Below, one piece after another: positions 42,478 to 52,022 of a DNA stretch of 64,000 nt (positions are counted from its first letter, which is position 1; every line of letters starts with the position of its first letter). The stretch comes from Paratinospora sagittata (Eukaryota; Streptophyta; Magnoliopsida; Ranunculales; Menispermaceae). The position numbers and the translations under genes are program-made. The DNA is taken from the NCBI GenBank assembly GCA_035771175.1, contig CM069605.1, positions 17,314,288-17,378,287 on the forward strand. Reading direction: 5' to 3'. Below the pieces are notes generated by a model. It searched no databases and was not told the origin of the DNA. It saw nothing but the letters and a program-made list of their open reading frames with translations.

Positions 42478-45400
42478 TGTGGCGACCCCGCGCCCCGGAC
42501 CACCAACCCCGCAGGGAATGGCATGCGGAATGCCGGAGCGGGACGCCCGGCGTAGGCATCTCCGACCACTCCTCAACTCCCGTGAGGTGGTTGAGACCCT
42601 ACAAGCCTTATCCCAAACAACAATATGATATCAAAAGGTATTAAACAAAACTACCCACCGTATTAATCATCCAAGACAAGAGATAATCCATAAAAAAATG
42701 AACCATAAATAATAATCATAATCCCTACAGTCCATTAAAATTGACATACTCATAAAGTCCAAAATTGTGGGTACAAATAAAACCGTCATATGCCCACATA
42801 GTCTATCTAACAAGTCCCAACTCACCCATACTACAATGTGGTAAGTGTTATAATTACATAATCCAAAATATAGTACTTCATAATTTAAACACAATTCAAT
42901 CAAAATGCCTCTCAACTCACATCGAGGCCTTGGATTCTCTCGCAGGCAAGGCCCTCAAGATATGACTACTCCTTTGCCCTTATTCGGGACAGAAGGACCT
43001 GAAAGAGGAAAATGAGGGTGAGCCAACGATGCCCAGTGAATAGAATTCAAATATGCTATCAATACTCATCAATAAAAACCATGTATGCATGTCAATGTGT
43101 AGCATGATTAAAAGCTCATAACATATAGATATCAAGCATTTATAATAGGTTCGAGCAAGTAAAAGTTTATCAATTTGGATCCACATTCCACATGCCTTGG
43201 GTTACTAGTACACGTCTATTTCACCGTGCCGTTGATCCCAATCATGTTTATTTGGGTTACTAGTACACGTCTATTTCACCGTGCCGTTGATCCCAATCAT
43301 TTTTATTTGGGTTACTAGTACACGTCTATTTCACCGTGCCGTTGATCCTAATCATTTCCTTTCCTAAAACCCTCTTATGACAAGGTTAAGTCCCCCTATT
43401 AGCCAGATAGATGGGTCCAACCAAAGTCATAAGGTTTTCTCAAATCAATGCATCATTCAAAACATTAGAACACATTCATGCTTTCAAGATACAATATATA
43501 TAAGTGATATGATGACATAAAAGATATAATCATAAATGAAGTCTACTCACAACCAAGCCTCGCGAGAGTATTTAACCACACACGACCTCCAAACCGAATC
43601 AACCCAATCAAGATCCTGAAACATTCATCAATGTCCTACCATACGTCAATTTCTATGCTCAATCACATAGACATTACACATCAACCCTAAATCATCTCAC
43701 ATATAGACAATAGGCCTAAATCTCATCTAATCCCATCATTCAACTCAAATCACATGACTTAGGCCTCTAATGCATAGTTCTCATTCATAAACCATTCTAT
43801 TAATCAAAAGATACTGATTTTCAATTCCTTAGGCATAAACATGCCCAAATTGGGTCACTTAATCACAAATAGGCCTAACCCATGATATGGTCACAACCAC
43901 CAAATCAGTAGCATAATCAACCCTAATCATGCTTAATTAAACATAAGTTGCATCAATTCAATGATTCTAGGCCAAAAGCATCAAAAGCCCTAAAATATGA
44001 AATTTTCCATACTTAGGCCATATTGTCGATTTACACTAGGTCACCATGTTCAGCCATGTATATTACTGATTTTGCATCATGGTTTCATCAACAATGGCAA
44101 CTAGGTCAACATAGTTGACATGCAAGCTATTTGGAAATGTCTAAGATCATATTCTAAATTTAGGTCCAATACAAGCACCTTACCAATTCTTCATTTAATA
44201 TTCTGTTAAGATGTATTAATCTACCAATAGAAATGTGTAATCACAAAATCAACCGTACAGATTGAAGTATGTGAAGAAACAAACCTTCTGTCCAAATATC
44301 AGCCCAATCCAACGGTGGACCGAAACGATATGTATCTTTTATGAACAAGTGTCTAATCAGACAGTTTCTCCTTTCCTGCTGCAAATACCCGAAATCAAAT
44401 GGCTATATCACACAAACTACTAATTGTATAAACATCTCCACCGTTCAGAATACATAAATTTCTGTTATACACTACATACCAAAATTTTATATCCATCCAA
44501 CGGTATATTGAGGAGATATACAAGTTTGACCGAAACGGCATGAGAAACCCAGAAATTCCGACCAGCTTCGTTTGAGAGATTATATCTCTTAGAAAAAGCC
44601 TTTAATTACGATCTCCACCGTTCAGATTGTAGAAATATCAGTTTTAAACGACATACCCAAATTTGGTAGCCATCTAACGGTAGATTTAGTAGATCTATAA
44701 GTTTGACCGAAACGGTGCGAGAAATCTAGACTTTCCGACCAGCTTTGTTTGAGAGGTTAGATCTCTTAGACGAAACCTCTGATCAAGATCTCCACCGACC
44801 AGAATGAAGAACCATAAGCTACGAACGTGCTGATAAAATTTGAGCTCAATCTGACCGTATATTCCAAAGATCCACCTCTTTGATGGAAACGTCGCAGGGA
44901 TCTTCCTCCTGCAACTCTCTCCTTCCTTCTCTTCTTCTTTCCTTTCTCTTCTTTTCTTTCTCTTCTTCTTTCCTTTCTCTCCACTCACCTCTTTCTAGCA
45001 CTTCCTTGATTCCCTCCTCCACTCACCTCATTTTCTAGAAAATTCTTGGATTCTCTCCTCCACTCACCTCATTTTCTAGCACATTCTTGGATTCTCTCAT
45101 CCACTCACCTCATTTGCTAGCACATTCTTGGATTCTCTCCTCCACTCACCTCATTTGCTAGCACATTCTTGGATTCTAGAAGTGAGCATGGGACACTTGT
45201 CCATTTTCATGCACCAACCTTCACATGTGTTGGTCTCATACTACCCATACCAACCACATGTATTTTAACCAATCTCATGCTTCCATGTATTTTAAATGTT
45301 CAATCCATTTAATACACCAAATTTTCATTCTCATTTATCCTTTTATTCAATCAATCCTAACCCATATCAATTCATGGTTTAATGAGCCCATGCATAAATC

Positions 45401-45601
45401 ATAACATATGCATTATACTTTAATTTAACATGACTCATATACAATTTATGATACATATATTTATATACATTATCAAGCATCAACTATACAAACATTAAAC
45501 AATCATCAAACAAACACCAAACATATCAAGACAACACATAGAGTTTGGGCAAAAATGCAATTAGGTTATGGGCTAGATGAAATAATTTTCGGGGCGTCAC
45601 A
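42478..45601 (-). mobile_element. GypB 5' LTR
   Basis: 3124 bases, the same as the 3' LTR apart from a missing base near 43154 in the lines compared. It contains the same 55-bp and ~42-bp repeat arrays. The element's transcript would start in this LTR and run to the left. Confidence 0.95.
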
Positions 45602-46483
45602 CATGGTATACATGTTTCTATTGTGTTGGATAGAGATCCACAGTTCATATTGAGCTTTTGGCAGACCATGCAGACCCTGTTTGGTACTCATCTCCGTTTT
45701 AGTACAACGTTTCATCCTCAGACTGATGGCCAGACTGAGAGGGTGATTCAGATGCTGCAAGACATGCTCAGATCGTGTATTTTAGAGTTTGGTAGGACTT
45801 GGAGTGAAAGTTTACCATTGTGTGAGTTTGCTTATAACAACAACTATCAGGCCGGTATTGGCATGGCACTTTATGAAGCTTTGTATTGTAGGCTGTGCAG
45901 ATCTCCGACTTGCTGGTACGAGGTTGGGGAATCATAGTTGTTGGGACCGAAAGTTGTTATTGATCACACTGAGCAGGTTAAGCAGATCAGACAGAGACTG
46001 AAAGCTGCCCAAGACCGACAGAAGAGTTATTTTGATAACCGCCACAGACCTCTAAAGTTTGCAGTAAATGACCTCGTGCTGCTTAAGGTCTCACCACAGA
46101 AAGGTCAGATGCGGTTTGGGGTGAAAGAAAAATTGTCTCCTCGCTTTGTTGGACCGTTTAAAGTCACAGAGAGGATTGGTCCGTTAGCATACCGGATTGC
46201 TTTGCCTCCTCAGTTAGTCGATGTTCATGATGTGTTTCATATTTCTATGTTGAGGAAGTATCATACAGACCTAACGAAATATCCACCCTCGACACATCTT
46301 TTAGATGTAGCACAGTTACAAGTTGGGGAGGATGCTACATATGAAGAGAAACCCATTCAGATTCTTGACAGGAAGGTTCAGCAATTGAGAAATAAAGAAA
46401 TTCCTTTGGTCAGAGTCAAATGGCAGTTTCATGATAATGAGGAGCAGACTTGGGAATGCGAAATCAACCTATATGAGGTTTGA
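45602..46483 (+). pseudogene. GypA integrase, part after GypB insertion
   Basis: Continues the integrase cut at 34928: VLDRDPQFILSFWQTMQ (second Asp), FHPQTDGQTERVIQMLQDML (Glu), AYNNNYQAGIGMALYEALY. A TAG at 45935-45937 stands where Gln fits (GES-LLGPKVV). Then LAYRIALPPQ, VHDVFHISMLRKY, KPIQILDRKVQQL and EEQTWECE. The last residues (INLYEV) do not match the usual chromodomain-like ending, so the natural C-terminus appears replaced at about 46465. Confidence 0.9.
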
Positions 46484-46677
46484 GGTTCGAATCCGGGGGA
46501 GACCCTGCACTATTCATGATAAATAGTGTGGACAAATGATCCCGGGGGTACTAGACACTGTTGAGTGGGCTGTGTATTGGGATGAGACAATATTATGGTT
46601 CCATAATGGCTGGAGTATGCCTTGCGGGGGTACTTATCACCCTGGGTAGGGGCACTGTGTGCAACCTAGGTGTGACA
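46484..46677 (+). other. Unfamiliar 194-bp tail at the 3' end of GypA
   Basis: Lies where a 2.4 kb 3' LTR should be, between the integrase stop and the terminal TAGGTGTGACA next to the GGTTG duplication. It does not resemble the 5' LTR interior. It begins with GGTTCGAATCC, a perfect RNA polymerase III box B-like sequence, which may be chance. Deletion or replacement of the 3' LTR is inferred. Confidence 0.5.
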
Positions 46678-48240
46678 GGTTGAGAGCTGCTACACACCCG
46701 GTAAATCTTTGTACCTCCTTTACCGTTCGTGGTGGCTTCATGTCAACCAGAGCTTTGATTTTGTCTGGATTGGCCTCAATGCCCTTTTGGTTTATTAGGG
46801 AACCAAGGAACTTGCCTGAGCTCACCCCAAAAGTACACTTTGTGGGATTAAGCTTCATGTGATATTTTCTCAAGATGTTGAAGACCTCTACTAGGTCGGT
46901 AGGATGACTTGCTGCTCTGACACTCTTCACTAGCATATCATCGACGTAAACCTCCATGTTCACCCCAATGTTTGCTGCAAACATCTTGTTGACTAGCCGT
47001 TGACAGGCTGCTCCCGCATTCTTCAGTCCGAATGGCATAACTTTGTAACAATACAAACTTCTATCTGTGATGAAGGTGGTCTTCTCTTCACCTTGGAGCT
47101 CATCACTATTTGGTTATACCCTGAGTAGGCATTCATGAAGCTCAGTAGCTCATGTGTCGCCGTCGCATCCACCAACTGATCTATGAGGGGTAGGGGGAAG
47201 CTATCTTTCGGGCAAGCCTTGTTTAGGTTAGTGAAGTCCATACTTGTTCTCCATTTTTCGTTAGGTTTCTTTACCATTACCACGTTGGCCAACCAGTCTG
47301 GGTAGAGCACTTCTCTGATAAAGCTTGCAGCTAGGAGTTTGTCAACGTCTTCTTGTAGACCTTGAGCCCTATCTAGGCTCAACACCCTTTTCTTCTGCCT
47401 AACTGGTTTTACTATTAGATCAACATTGAGACGGTGTATAATGACACTGGTCGATATGGCGAGCATATCTTCATGTGACCAGGCAAATACATCTTTGTGT
47501 TCTCGTAAAACATTGACTAGGTGATTGGCAACTTTCGAGCTCAATGTTGTCCCCACTTTTACGGTCTTGGTCGGGTCATCAGTGATCTGTACCTTAGACC
47601 ATTATCCCTAGGCTTCCAATTTAGTCAGTCCTTCCCGTGGATCAAGATCAGCACTGATCGGGATTTCGGTTTGCATCAAACGCTCTTTCGTGACCTTGAG
47701 GAAGAGAGTACTCGTTGTTTTATTCTTCATCGTTGTTGCGTAACAGTCCCTAGACTCTTCCTAGTTGCCTTGCACGACGTTGACTCCTCGTTCGACTAGG
47801 AACTTAAGTGCCAAATGATAAGTTGATACCACAACTCGGAGGTTGTTGAAGAGAGGTCGTCCAATGATGCCATTATATGCAGTTAGACATTTTACTACCA
47901 GGAAGTTGACCATGACCGTTACTTTATGCTCCACATCTCCTGTTGTGACCGGTAGGGTGATCTTCTCCTCAGGCACAACTCTATCTCCTGTAAATTCGAT
48001 CAGAGGTACATCTACTGGGTTGAGTTGCTCCTTTTTTAGTCCCAAGTTCTCAAAGGCTGACCAATAAAGAATGTCGGTCGAGCTGCCATTGTCGACCAAC
48101 ATTCGATGCATTTTATAGTTGGCCACCGTCATTGCTACCACTAAGGCATCAGCATGAGGTCGGAGGATATTTCGTGCTTCTTCCTCTGTGAATGTGATAG
48201 TGAAGTCTATACGCTCTTGAGGAAGCTCAAGTGTAGTCTT
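46678..48240 (-). pseudogene. Tat-like protease and reverse transcriptase
   Basis: Minus strand; the upstream half of the element continued at 28786. 48240-47761 is the protease (MLVDNGSSTDILYWSAFENL: catalytic Asp present, the motif reads D-N-G; PLIEFTGD, YNGIIGRPLFN). A break follows at about 47760-47560. 47556-47023 is the RT start (HRLNVDLIVKPVRQKKR, VVMVKKPNEKWR, FTNLNKACPKDSFPLPLID). After a frameshift near 47055, 47056-46683 gives YKVMPFGLKNAGAACQRLVN, VYVDDMLVKS (intact catalytic YVDD) and FLGSLINQKGIEANPDKI. KNAGA-QRLVN is typical of the Tat/Ogre lineage. Confidence 0.9.
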
Positions 48241-49975
48241 GAAGAAGATCTTGAGGAAATAGAGTTTCAACAAAAAGAACTTGATGGTCTGTCCCCAGAT
48301 AATGAACAGCTTAAGAAGGCTATTGAGAAACTGAAAAATGAAATTCTTAGTAAGGAAAAGGAAGACCTAAATTGCACTATGATCAAGTTTACAAATAATC
48401 AAAAGTTATTTGACATGATGTTAGGATCACAAAGATATGCATTTGACAAAGCTGGCTTAGGTTATACACACGGGTCAAAGCAAAAAGAATATAACACTTT
48501 ATTGACCAAAAGATCGAAATGTTGTAAGTGTCATAGGGAAGGTTATACAATGCTTAGATCTAATGCTTTAAATGGAAATAAAAAAAATATGCATGGATTA
48601 AAAAGATTGTTCTTCTTGATGCTAACATGCATGGACCCAAAGTAGCATCAGTACCAAAGTCAAAAGTTTTTTATGTTGTGTAGGTGAGCAAAAATGAAGA
48701 ACTATGGTATCTAGACAACGACTACTTAAGGCATATGACTGGAGATAAATCCAAATTTTTGAGTCTTGAAAAGAAGAAAGGAGGAAAGGTCACTTTCGGA
48801 GACGACAAAAAAAGTGATATTGAAGGCATCAGAATCATTGGTAACGATTTTTTATTCATATCTGATGTACTTTATGCCAAAGGGCTAAAGCATAATCTCT
48901 TGAGTATAAGTCAATTATGTGACAAGGGTTATGATATTTCATTTGAAGCAAATAGGTGCATTGTTAAACATATAGATAAAACTGTTGCATTTATGGCACC
49001 TAGACATAATAATGTCTATTGTACAAGTCTTAATGACATGGAGAAACAAAACATAACATGTTTAAGTGCTATTTCATGTGATGATGCATGGCTTTGGCGT
49101 AGGAAACTTGCTCATGTTAGTATGGATAACATATCTAGAATTGTAAAGTATGATCTTGCCAAGGGTATTCCAAAGGGAATCTACTCAAAAGACAAGGTAT
49201 GTGAACCGTGTCAACTTGGTAAGCATACCCGATCATCATTTAAGAGCAAGAGGCATCAATCTAGTTCTAGAGCTCTCGAACTGATTCACATGAATCTTTT
49301 CGCACCAACCAAAATCCAAAACTTAGGTGGTAAATCTTATGTATTTGTGATTGTTGTTGACTTTATTAGATTTACTTGGGTATTTCTATTAGCTTATAAA
49401 TCTGATGCATGCGAACTATTAATAAAATTCTGTAAAAGAGTTGAAAATGAAAATGATCATAAAATCAACATAATTAGAAGTGATATAGGAGGTGAATTTG
49501 TTAATAAAATCTTGAAAAATTCTGCAATAATCAAGGTTACACTCACCATCTCTCGGCCCCTAGGACACTACAACAAAATGGTATAATTGAGAAGAAAAAT
49601 AGGACTTTGCAAGAAATGCGTAGAACTATGCTTATTGAGTATAATACTGCAAACCATTTTCGGGGAGAGGCTATTAACACAACTTGCAATGTAATGAACA
49701 AAATCCTAATTAGAAAAGACTTGAATAAAACTCCATATGAACTATGGAAAGGTAGATCACCCAACATCAGTTATTTTTTAGTATTTGGATGTAAGTGTTT
49801 TATCTTAAATGATAAAGACAACTTAGACAAGTTTGAACCTAAATTTGATATAGAAATATTTTTAGGATATTCTTCTCACAGTAGAGCCTATAGAGTTTTC
49901 AATAAATCAAATCAAACTATAGAAGAATCAATTCATGTAAATTTTGATGAAAGTGAAAGTAAAAAAAAATCTTGA
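48240..49975 (+). pseudogene. Copia gag (end), protease and integrase
   Basis: 48240-48645: gag coiled coil (EFQQKELDGLSPDNEQLKKA) and a partial zinc-knuckle region. 48684-49586: protease start WYLDNDYLRHMTG, where the family has WYLDSGCSRHMTG, so the catalytic DSG is damaged. Then HNLLSISQLCDKG, the integrase zinc region (LWRRKLAHVSMDN, CEPCQLGKH), and the core start LELIHMNLFAPT, where the first catalytic Asp of LLHMDLFGP is Asn. IIRSDIGGEF keeps the second Asp. 49607-49975 continues in another frame (MLIEYNTANHFRGEAINT, FGCKCFILNDKD, FLGYSSHSRAYRVFN). Inactive by several independent changes. Confidence 0.9.
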
Positions 49976-50047
49976 GAATGAATTTAACAATTAAACTTTG
50001 ATGATGATGATCTCAAGACAACTAAGATCATAGATCTTGAGACTGAA

Positions 50048-51591
50048 ATGACTTTAGAAACATCTAAAAACTCTAGACTGCTTCAAGGTCTATCCAAAGA
50101 TCAAATATCAGAAGATTCGCAAAAGGGTGTATCCACTAGAGCTTCAATTCAAAGAGATCAAAAGTTTGTTGCTTTTGTATCGCAATTTGTACCAATTAAA
50201 GTCAAAGATACACCGAAAGATGAAAACTGGATTATTGCTATGCAGGAAGAGCTAGGACACTTTGTGCGAAACAAAGTATGAGAATTAGTTCCTAGACCAG
50301 TTCATCAATTAGTTATAGGAACCAAATGGATCTTTAGAAACGAAAAGAATGAACAAGGTACCATTGTCTGAAATAAGGCTAGATTGGTTGCACAAGGGTA
50401 CATACAAGAAAAATGCATAGACTTTGAAGAAGTCTTTGCCCCAGTAGCAAGATTAGAGGCAATAAGGATGCTACTTGCCTATACTTGTTACAAGGATTTT
50501 CCCTTATACCAAATGGATGTAAAGAGTGCATTTCTAAATGGATACATCAATGAAGAGGTATATGTGGAACAACCTTTAGGGTTTGAAGATGCTCAAGACC
50601 CATATTATGTGTTCAAACTCCACAAAGCCGTATATGGATTAAGATAAGCTCCAAGAGCTTGGTATGATCGACCGAGTTCGTTTGTTTTAGATCATAAGAT
50701 TTAGAAAGGAAAGCTTGATCCAATTTTGTTTATCAAACACCATAATGATAATATGCTTATTGTTCAAATATATGTAAACGATATCATTTTTGGTGCATCA
50801 AACAAAAAGTTGTGTTATGAGTTTTCAAAACTAATGCAAAAGGAATTTGAAATGAGTATGATAGGAGAATTTACATACTTTCTCGGCTTGCAAATTAAGC
50901 AAATGCCAAAAGACACCTTCATAAGCCAATCAAAGTATGCTAAGGAAATGGTTAAAAAGTTTCAAATGAATAATTTGAAATCAATTGATACTTCCTGTAA
51001 CTCTGCAATTAAATTAGATAAGGATGAAGAGGGAAACCAATTGATTCTAAACTTTATAGAAGTATGATTGGAAGTCTATTATACCTAACAACAAGTAGAC
51101 CTAACATTATGTTCAGTGTCTGTCTTTGTGCAAGATTTCAATCAAAATCTAAAGAATCTCACTTAAAATGTGTCAAATGAATATTTAGATACATCAATGG
51201 CACAACAAACTTAATAATTTGGTATTCCAAAGGTACTTCAGTTGATATGAAAAGTTATGTAGACTCTGACTATGCCGGTAGTCTAATTGATCGAAAAAGT
51301 ACCTCCGAAATTTGTCACTTTCTTGGAAATTCTTTAATTTCTTGGTTTTGCAAGAAGCAACACTTAGTGGCATTATCCACAGCTGAAGCAAAATATGTTG
51401 TAGCTGGAAGTTGCTGTTCTCAGGTCTTGTACATGAAACAACAACTTCAAGATTATCAAATAGTTGTTAAATGTGCTGAAATTCTGTGTGACAATACAAG
51501 TGCTATTAACATATCCAAAAATCATGTATTGCACTCCCGAACTAAACATATTCAAATAAGACATCACTTCTTGCAGGATTGTGCAAAATGA
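50048..51591 (+). pseudogene. Copia reverse transcriptase and RNase H
   Basis: 50048-50281 is the linker and RT start (PKDENWIIAMQEEL). A break follows near 50280-50383. 50384-50647: [20 protein letters not shown] and [20 protein letters not shown]. 50726-51067: the catalytic box reads YVNDIIFGAS where the family has YVDDIIFG, so one catalytic Asp is Asn; then FTYFLGLQIKQ. 51247-51591: RNase H (DSDYAGSLIDRKSTSEICHFL, SWFCKKQHLVALSTAEAKYV, CDNTSAINISKNHVLHSRTKHI). Frames are broken between parts. Confidence 0.9.
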
Positions 51592-52016
51592 AGAAGTTAT
51601 ATTATCTCACATTGGCACAAAAGAACAACTGGCCAATATATTTACTAAAGCTTTACCCAAAGACCAGTTTGTTCACATTCGAAGAAAGCTTGGCAAGTTC
51701 TCTAAGACTGATTTGTGATATTTTGATGCTTACCTCTATCAAGGGGGAGAAATACTTCATAATACTTTACTCTTTTAGATGTTTTCAAAAGGGGTAGAAG
51801 TAATATCATTGAAACATCATAAACTCAGGGGGAGATTCACATTAAGGATGAGTTTTAGTATATTCCTTGGTACTAAACTCATATCATATGACACAAGGAG
51901 CATTGGTAATGTGTTTGCATAACATTATCACTGCATTGCATGCATATTCATATTCATATCTTAGCTTGCTTCAAAGCCTATAGTAATGTGTTTGAAATCA
52001 TAAAAAAGTGGGAGAT

Positions 52017-52022
52017 TGTTAA
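52017..52022 (+). mobile_element. Start of copia 3' LTR, cut by gypsy LTR
   Basis: TGTTAA directly after the purine-rich GTGGGAGAT. The rest of the LTR continues at 54777 (ATTGAACCAATTATCC), separated by the gypsy LTR. Exact join is inferred. Confidence 0.5.

Larger units (their letters stand above)
34929..45601 (-). mobile_element. GypB: non-autonomous gypsy retrotransposon with captured RWP-RK gene
   Basis: Minus orientation. 5' LTR 42478-45601, primer-binding site 42464-42475, gag 42322-41582, 58-bp repeats 41534-41303, RWP-RK gene 41141-39585, 21-bp repeats ~39215-39128, integrase core and C-terminus to 38097, purine-rich tract 38066-38054, 3' LTR 38053-34929. Perfect 5-base target duplication CATGG. 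The two LTRs look identical except for one base (GATGCAAG near 35605 against GAGCAAG near 43154) in the lines I compared by eye. Protease, reverse transcriptase and RNase H are absent, so the element must have moved with enzymes supplied by a relative. It sits inside the GypA integrase. Confidence 0.93.
28787..46677 (+). mobile_element. GypA: Ty3/gypsy element carrying nested GypB
   Basis: 5' LTR 28787-31229, primer-binding site 31234-31245, gag 31381-32556, pol 32693-34928 continuing at 45602-46483 after the nested GypB, end at 46677 (TAGGTGTGACA). Target duplication GGTTG is found at 28782-28786 and 46678-46682, and removing the element restores the Tat-like RT-RNase H frame, so both outer ends are secure. 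The 3' LTR expected after integrase is missing: only 194 unfamiliar bases lie between the integrase stop and the terminus. Coding regions have many nonsense codons and a protease deletion, so the copy is dead. Confidence 0.88.
48240..52016 (+). mobile_element. Sire-like Ty1/copia element, 5'-truncated internal region
   Basis: Plus strand. Starts abruptly within gag at about 48240 against the Tat-like protease: the 5' LTR and gag start are gone. It continues through protease, integrase, RT and RNase H in copia order to 51590, then a non-coding 3' region with several GGGGGAGA phrases (51745, 51830) and a final GTGGGAGA before the LTR at 52017. Several frames are broken. Confidence 0.87.

Noticed and set aside
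46484..46494. tRNA gene suggested by GGTTCGAATCC
   Set aside because: No A box, acceptor stem or cloverleaf could be built around it; kept only as an oddity.
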